Below, one piece after another: positions 57,535-64,000 of a stretch of DNA of 64,000 nt. Made by a program: the position numbers and the translations under genes. The number at the start of each line of letters is the position of its first letter. Position 1 is the first letter of the stretch. The stretch comes from Cephalotus follicularis (taxonomy: Eukaryota; Streptophyta; Magnoliopsida; Oxalidales; Cephalotaceae): contig BDDD01000078.1 of the NCBI GenBank assembly GCA_001972305.1, forward strand, positions 594,489 to 658,488, in the 5' to 3' direction. The notes under the pieces were generated by a model. The model did not search any database, had not been told where the DNA came from, and saw only the letters and a list, made by a program, of their open reading frames with translations.

Positions 57535-57845
57535 AAGATGTCGATGTCTTTCCAAAAGGCGTTGATGTCCAAGTCTCATTGTCAGCGCGTTCCTCAGCAG
57601 AAGGCTTCGATGTCTATTTCACACGCGTCGACGCTCAAGGTTTGGAACCTTAAAACGACAACGTATGGTTGACGGCGTCGACGCGTTAAGGTAGGAACCT
57701 TAGCCGTCGACGTCTTTCACGTCAAAATCCAGGTAGGTAGCCTAGGGCGTCGATGTGTTTCCATAGACGTTGATCCCTTTCAATCAGTAACAAGGCAAAA
57801 CTAAAAGACGTCGATGTTTATTTAAAAGGCGTCGATGTCTTTTCC
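57535..57845 (-). repeat. TCGA palindrome cluster 2 in B 5' LTR
   Basis: The same block as 50066-50400 but missing one unit: GTCGATGTGTTTTCC...GGC is deleted near 57558. The unit number therefore changes even between the two LTRs of one element. Confidence 0.82.
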
Positions 57846-58604
57846 AACAGTAGTCGTCTTCTACCTTGCGACTTAATAAACAGTGGCCTTAACAACCCAT
57901 AATCATGCATAACAACAGGTAATCGAGGCAAGGAACTAACATGCAGATACTTAAAACATATCTAGCATATCATGGCATCAATCCAGTAACAAAATCAGTA
58001 CAAGAATTATGCATTTTGTACATCCAAAACCATAAACCATGCATGGATATCAAACTTGAAATTACAGTATGGCTTTCCCCTACCTTTTGTCCCAAGTTAG
58101 GAACTAAAAAGTCTACCCCTTTTTGTTTCCAAACTGGTCACAGCAGCCCCTCTAGGTCCGTCCCGTGGCTGCACTAGTATCTCCAAGCTCCAAGCAATGT
58201 TCAGTATTGGTGGAAGTCTTTTCTCTCTTAACTCTCTGCTTCTTACACAGATGTCTCACTCACTGTTTCTTTGTGTTTTCTCTTTTCTTATTTTCCTCCC
58301 TCTCGTTTTGGCAAAGCAGGGAGTCTTATGTTGGTTGGGGTTTGTTTTCTTCTGCACTAATGCCAGAACCCCTTCTTTCTTCACACCTTCCCCACACCTG
58401 GGTGCATGGCACACCAGGTGTCTCTCCTTTGCTGCCCAAGCCCATGCATGCCCTCACATGCCTTACCATATCTGCCACTTCAGTCCTAGCAGTGCAGGGT
58501 ACCCCACTGCATGTCCAACACGTCTTGGCTTGCATGTTAAAATGGATGGATAAAGCCCCCTTGCACGTTATTTGTCAGCAGAGTAACATGCATGGCATTC
58601 GAAG

Positions 58605-58775
58605 TTAGGGCGTCGATGTCTTTCCAAAGACGTCCATGTCTTTCATCAATTTTACATAAGGACGTCGACATCTTCGTCAGCATCGGTGTGCATGTGCATG
58701 CAGCTACGTGCGCCCTTTTGCCTCATAGGCGTCGACGTGATTATAAAGGAGTCAACGTGTTTCCCCCAGAACAAC
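58605..58775 (-). repeat. TCGA palindrome cluster 1 in B 5' LTR
   Basis: Copies such as GGCGTCGATGTCTTT, GACGTCGACATC and GGCGTCGACGTG, equivalent to 51165-51330. Confidence 0.75.
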
Positions 58776-58947
58776 GTTGTTTTAGCCCTTTTCACATTCT
58801 TTTAGCATTTAACACAATAATTCAACATAATAGAGATGGGAAAACATCACCAAATTTGGAAAATCCATCCTTTTATTAATTTCACAATAAAAGGTACAAT
58901 TACATCATGAAATTATAATACATGAAAATCTCGGGCGTTACAATGGT

Positions 58948-59990
58948 AGATGTTGGTGGGTTTATTAAAGCCTTCAAAGAGAAAACCATATTACTCAGGC
59001 GCTCTAGAAACCACGCCTGACCTCATCTCCTTAAGGAGTGTTTTACTGAGATTCCATCTCATGTTGGGAACCTTCCTCAACTATGTTTGTAGAGGTTTCT
59101 ACCTCTAATTCCTTATCCTCCTGTAGTCTTTACCCAGTGGGAACTCTCTCAGTTCCACCATGCTTCCACTGCTCCCTATGAACAGGTATTCCTATTTATA
59201 GGAATGCGACAATACGCAATACAAACACTTTTTGATTGCTGGGATGGTAAAACTAGTATTCCTTAGTTTGCTAAGGGTACCCCACAAAACCGGAATTGAT
59301 CCGCTTGCGCCTCCAGCTTAGAAGGCTTTCGCCTTCTCACATAAGCCGGACAGCCATTAAACCCTCAAATGGTTTAGGCTGGGTTTCCTCCTTTTAAATC
59401 ACCTCTTCTGAAAAGGAAGGGGATGGATTTCAAAGGAATCCAGTTTACGATGCACGCTGCTAACTGCAGTGCATAACCCCAAAATGAGTTCGGAAGATCC
59501 GTAAAAGACATCATGGTCCTGTTCCTCTATATCGGACACACCATCTACTGTGGGGTTGCTAGAGGGGTCCATATCGAGCGAGAATTCGGTTATCATCCTG
59601 AAAGCCCAGGAATTCAGTAAACAGGTATTCACTCATTTGTCTTTTACCATTAGTTCCCCTTTTGAATTGTTAAGCAATTTGTTGATTAGTATCTAGAACA
59701 TTAATCCCATGTTCTATGTTCTCCTCGCACATTTGAAAATTGTCATGTATAAGACCGCATGTGAATGTAGAAATAAATGAGCTCCCAACTATTCTTATAC
59801 ATTAAAAAAACAAAAAATCATTTCTTATAAATTTTTCTACAAAGTAGCTTGGATCGTGTTCAAATATATAATCATTTACAAATTTAAATTAAAAAACGCC
59901 TATATGAAATGTGTGGATTACCAATCCATCACAAAGGCGTAAGTCCAATTCGTCTACAACTCCCAGTTGTCTAGCCTCTCTTGGGTCCTT
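58948..59990 (-). pseudogene. Copia C2 integrase and linker (broken)
   Basis: It resumes after B's duplication. The text 58948-59350 is similar to 14230-14650 of C1 (post-integrase block). 59632-59399 shows residual integrase sequence (DVFYGSSELILG, KLDSFEIHPLPFQ) with many stops. 59640-59990 is a poorly conserved protease-integrase linker. Non-functional. Confidence 0.75.
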
Positions 59991-61000
59991 CTAAGAGTTA
60001 TAAATGTTAATCTCACAATATGTGTCAACAATCCAAGTTGAATTAACATTATAAGGTAGAAAAGACTCAATCAGGAGAGTACCTGACACCGAGGCATCTC
60101 CTGATGTGGACTTCATGAACTTATCACCAAGTGATCTCCTATGCCCTATGCTTCTCACAATAAAAGCAGGCATTCTCATTAAAAAGTTGATGGATCCTAG
60201 TCTTGATAGCATCCCCAACCACCCTATGTGGTTCCTTCCCCTTCTTCCTTATGGGCTCCACGGGCTCGTTGCCCTTGGACTTCGACTTTTTAAGTCCACC
60301 CCAGTCGGTGTTTGTCCGGGAATAAGTGGATGGTTTTATCATCACGTTAGACTTGGACTTCCCATGGTCCATGTCAGCTTCAGCCATACGAAGGAACTCC
60401 AATAACTAGGGTAGATCGCAATCCACCTTGTTGATGTGGAAATTCTTGATGAAATGGGAGTATAAGCATGGGAAGGAGGACAGCAAAAGATCGGTGTAGA
60501 AACTGTCGTACATGATTGGATCTAACTGAGCCAACTGCTCTATCAAATCTATCATCTTCAATCTATGAGCATGGACTGAAGAACCCTCTGCCATGTTCAT
60601 CCATAAAAGACGTCGAGAGAGGTGAAACCTCTGAATGCTCGACCTTGCACCATACAACTCCTTCACATGAAGAAGTATGGCTCCCAAGGTGTCCAACTGC
60701 TTATGCTGTCATTACAATTGTGGGACCATACCCGTAATTGCCAAGCAAAAAGTTTTCTTGTCATCGTCTAAACTCTTGGCCATATTGGCCTTGTTGTTCT
60801 CTATTGGATGTGCTCCCAATATTGGGGTAGTCTCAGTCATCACATAATGGAGTTTCATGCTCGCGAGTACTTGGCATAATTTATGCTGCCAGTTAAGAAA
60901 ATTAGGATCATCGAGCTTGATTTATTTCAAGAATTTATGCAATAGCTATGCGAACTGATATTGTTTGAAATCGCAGATATATGATTCTAGCAACCTATAA
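59991..61000 (-). pseudogene. Copia C2 gag and protease start (broken)
   Basis: Minus-strand frames show the capsid part (VHAHRLKMIDLIEQLAQLDP, NFHINKVDCDLP), a lysine-rich region and the zinc-knuckle area CFYCEKHRA, where the normal His/Cys spacing is lost after a frameshift. The protease block STWIVDTYCEINIYNS has Asp-Thr-Tyr in place of Asp-Thr-Gly. It aligns throughout with C1 at 15716-16700. Confidence 0.83.
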
Positions 61001-63053
61001 GAGGAAACAAGAGAGTTTATTTAGCAGATTATTCAATTCTATGCTATTACCATAACGCTTGGTCTTTAGAAGTTATGGCTCCTCCCACTATTCTAATTGT
61101 ATCCCATACCTCTAGATGTGGACTTCTAGAAGCCCTGCTTCCTAGTGGGGATCGGAATCTATTTCGCATATTATGGCCTCCGCTAGGGCTAGACAAACGA
61201 TAAAACCAAATAGGTAGGCTTTAAAGGCCGATTTGCATTAGGGCCTCACCCTTGAAATGCAAGATTCGATACATCATTTGGCCTCCCGACCCATACAGTC
61301 TTATGCTGGGCACAAACAAACAGTATGAACTCAGTATAAGTCCGTACCGACGACCCTCAAAGAAATAGGCCCGTTTTGATATCCGCCCGTGAGCGTGCCA
61401 TCGGTACCAAAACATGGCTACTTCCTTCCAGTGCTACCCCAGTACTGAAATTTAGTAGAAATGGTCATACGGGGGACCTCTGGTGGGCAGTGCTATCCCC
61501 AATATATCCATACTAGTAAACGAAGGCATGGAAGGCCAACGGCGGAGCACCCAAGTGCTCACATCGCTTATGAACTTATTATTTTCAATTTGGAGGAAAT
61601 TTTAGTCTCACATTTTAATTTTATTTTCCATAGCCGTCATTAGATAAATTTTATCTTCAAATCCCATTTGATTACGGCTTATTTATGCTTGGTCGTGATT
61701 TGAAAAAATAAAATTTCATCCATCTCATGCAGCCTAGAAAATGGCCTGACTGGGGACTGAGCTTATCTATGTGATCACGTGTGCTAAACGTGACCACCAG
61801 GTCTCCTATGTGATACTAAATTTAAACTCTACTTTATTAAACATTACACCATGCATACTTGGTCTTCACTTGGTCTTGGATCTTTCTTGATCTCCTTTTC
61901 ATGTTCCATTGTATTCAAATTAAAAATAAATACAACCCTAGTATCTATAAAAATAAGAATACAATAAATGCGGAAGAAGAAAATTATTTTATACTAAAAA
62001 TAATGAACGCCTAGGCAACCTCATAACAGACCAAATGAATATCCATGACAATAAAGCATTTAAATTCCATCCACAGAAGAAATCTAGAAGCTAGGTCTAG
62101 TCCCCAGTCTATCAGCATGCATAAAAAGTTCAAAAAATATACACGTTACATTTAATGAATAATCACGTTACAATTTAAATGCTTAGTGGCATTTTGGTAA
62201 TTAACACCAATGTTAAAAACCCGACTCCCACTAGTTACTGAAAATCTAGTATACCCATATGTACTTTCCAGCTACATCAAATTCATGGACCGACCATGAA
62301 TTTAAAGTGAGAAATAATGATTGAAGAAAAATAATCAATATTTTAACGCAATATTTTTGGTGACACATTACGCGGTATCGTGTCCAAATCTCTGCTAAAC
62401 CACCCCGATCTATGACTCTCCCATGAATATTAGTTCCATTAGTTTACAGTACGAAAACCACGCCGAAAAAACTATCAGAAACTTTCCATAAGCTTTCCGG
62501 AAACTTATATTAATTAATATAATTCATTATTTTGGAAATTGTCAATAAGGTGCTGCAGAAACTGCAACTGTCATAGCATACAATGCCGGACACTCATCAT
62601 AGAATTCCGGCACTCAAATTTCCAGTAACCATTATAAAAAACTATTATGATCACTACCAGATAGACTACACTCAAACAAGTGCAGAAAATCTATGCGAAA
62701 AATCAACACATTCCAGCTGTTTAAAAATAGATTTTAGGGCACTTTGAACCTCTCGTTTAATGACTAATTTAGGTCCGTTTGAGATCCCCGAAAACTACAA
62801 CGGGATGCTTGATGCTCCCTTTCACCATAAACACCCAATGTAGATTGGTTTGGTTTGTCATACAGTCCATATAACTACTCTTGCCACACAAGTTCAACAT
62901 AAACAGACAAATTCAATTTAGAGTGCCATCATCCTAAATCTCCAATTTTTCTGTTGTTCTCTTTAGGGTTTGGGTTCAATTGTCCGCCAAGGGACAAAGT
63001 CCCTTTGCCATGCCACTAGAAATATTAATATGGAAATATTAATGCCAATTAGA
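61001..63053 (-). other. Copia C2 5' untranslated leader
   Basis: About 2 kb of AT-rich non-coding sequence between gag and the primer site. The part to about 62140 matches C1's leader (16721-17834). No frames with recognisable protein content. Such a long leader is unusual for copia, but part may be inserted sequence; I see no clear insertion ends. Confidence 0.7.
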
Positions 63054-63066
63054 GGCTCTGATACCA
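63054..63066 (-). other. Primer-binding site of copia C2
   Basis: Minus strand TGGTATCAGAGCC, two bases from the 5' LTR start TGTTGGAAATT. Initiator-Met type. Confidence 0.92.
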
Positions 63067-63068
63067 CT

Positions 63069-64000
63069 TGTTGGAAATTGGGAAGGCAGCGGAAGAAATG
63101 CATTTCAGGCATCTAGGGTTTAGGGCAACTAATTTTAAAATTTTGATTCCTGTAATGGAATCACCCATAACCTATGCCATAACATGTCCCAATTAAGTCC
63201 AAGGATCTCTAATTTGACAATTAAAATTCACCATGGAAGGTTCCAAGCAAGGGAAAGTGCAGGTGGAATAGAGTTACACAAACCCTAAAATCGGCTAGCA
63301 ACCAAAATTGGAATTAGAGTTACACACCATGACTCTAACCCAAGAGGCCTAACCCTAAGGGTTTAACAACACATTAAACACATGCTAGGACAGTAGTGGA
63401 TCATGAGAAATTCATCTCAAAAATCGGCCACAATGCCAAAAGGAATTAGGGTTCAACACAAACCCAAATTCTAGCTCCACCGCAACACATATCCTATACC
63501 CTAACCCTAAAGGTATCATTCCCACTTGGAATGAGCTAGGATTTCGACCAATCTTAGTAAACATAAAAAAATGCATGTGATAAAAAAGTTTAGGGCTTGG
63601 AAAAGCCCTAGCACAAACTCACACACCACTTCACCAAGAAGTAAAAAGATGAAGGAGAAAGTTCCTTACCGTAGGTCTTTACTCCTCCATACTTTTGAAA
63701 ATTCCTTCCTTTGAGTTCCAAACAATCCATTTTCACAAATAATGCTCCACGATTCATGGTTAAGAACATTTAGGAAGGTAGTTTTCCTGGTTCTTTGATC
63801 CTAGAAAAATCTAAACAATGAAGGTAAAGATAAGGAGGTATCTCCACCATCAAAGTTGCTAGGAAGGTGAAAGGAAAGTATTTGTGGTTTCTCTCTTGAA
63901 GAAATAAGGAGTTCTTGATCTCAAAATATGGAGAATGCTTACTCATGAACAAGGAGAAGAGAAGAGAAAAAGAGAGAGTTCGGCCAAACCTTGAGAGAAT
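63069..64000 (-). repeat. Copia C2 5' LTR (partial)
   Basis: It starts TGTTGGAAATT and matches 45050-45980 with scattered differences and a short deletion near 63315. It runs past the window end. It has the same AACCCTAA words (about 63352 and 63502). Non-coding. Confidence 0.9.

Larger units (their letters stand above)
48738..58942 (-). mobile_element. Chromovirus B: full-length Ty3/gypsy (Tekay/Del-like)
   Basis: 10,205 bp with ATGGT duplications at 48733-48737 and 58943-58947. LTRs lie at 56209-58942 (5') and 48738-51499 (3'). The primer site, gag, protease, RT, RNase H, integrase, chromodomain and polypurine tract are all present in order. Most damage is single stop codons, many explained by C-to-T changes (CGA to TGA, CAG to TAG, TGG to TGA). 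About 12 of the first 226 aligned LTR bases differ, making B the youngest dated insertion here. Same family as A and I. Confidence 0.95.
56209..58942 (-). repeat. Chromovirus B 5' LTR
   Basis: 2734 bp, nearly the same as 48738-51499. Minus-strand start TGTAACGCCCGAG, end GGTGACA. It contains both palindrome clusters and CAGTA-rich sequence around 57140-57170. Confidence 0.93.
45050..64000 (-). mobile_element. Copia element C2 (runs off right edge), split by chromovirus B
   Basis: The left end TGTTGGAAATT at 45050 is repeated at 63069 as the second LTR, so both LTRs share this outer boundary sequence. Order on the minus strand: 5' LTR (63069 onward), primer site, leader, gag, protease, integrase, [B], RT end, RNase H, polypurine tract, 3' LTR (45050-47694). 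It is inserted in D, with a predicted GAGGT target duplication at 45045-45049 whose partner is outside the window. Same family and orientation as C1. Confidence 0.88.

Noticed and set aside
1..64000. Host genes, tRNA or rRNA genes, organelle insertions
   Set aside because: I looked for them on both strands and found only retrotransposon domains, LTRs and their repeats. A short or highly diverged gene could still have escaped notice.

Overview
This window looks like intergenic heterochromatin from a flowering-plant nuclear genome, probably a dicot. I found no host protein-coding gene, tRNA, rRNA or CRISPR array. Almost every base belongs to LTR retrotransposons nested in one another: Ty3/gypsy chromoviruses (Tekay/Del-like, with a C-terminal chromodomain), an Athila-like Ty3/gypsy element, and a Ty1/copia family. 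The coding regions are all broken by stops, frameshifts and deletions, so nothing here looks autonomous. The species cannot be named from this sequence alone.

Layout (element letters are mine). (1) 1-17834: copia element C1 on the minus strand, split at a TATAT target site by full-length chromovirus A (912-14220, plus strand). The 3' LTR of A carries a 3.5 kb solo LTR, J (10542-14060, target duplication GTATG), full of minisatellites. (2) 17835-45049: Athila-like element D on the plus strand. It has a 5' LTR, a tRNA-Asp-type primer site, a gag interrupted at 20844/43579, a protease, and then stops just before reverse transcriptase. (3) 20845-43578: inside D's gag sits E (target duplication AACAA), a large-LTR element with only 1.26 kb of mostly non-coding internal sequence. 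E's 5' LTR contains F (22291-33112, CTGTA) and solo LTR I (33274-36045, GTTAT). F in turn contains G and H1. E's 3' LTR contains solo LTR H2 (40253-42359, ACATA). (4) 45050-64000+: copia element C2, same family as C1 and also minus strand, inserted in D. C2 is itself split by full-length chromovirus B (48738-58942, ATGGT, minus strand). C2's 5' LTR runs off the window end.

A, B and I are one chromovirus family: A and B are full-length and I is a solo LTR. Their LTRs carry two clusters of short palindromes at conserved positions. In A and B the unit is built on GCGTCGACGC. In I, at the same two positions, it is AACAGTCGACTGTT. The TCGA core and the dyad symmetry are kept while both arms change together. 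Similar AAGCGTCGACGCTT palindromes occur in the LTRs of H1, H2, G and D, which look like different families. E's LTR instead carries many GCATGC palindromes. These palindrome arrays are the most unusual signal in the window.

The order of insertion can be read from the nesting and agrees with hand-counted LTR divergence: roughly 11% for E, 8% for A and 5% for B over the first 130-230 bases. A 79-base assembly gap (27912-27990) lies inside H1 next to CA-rich simple sequence.
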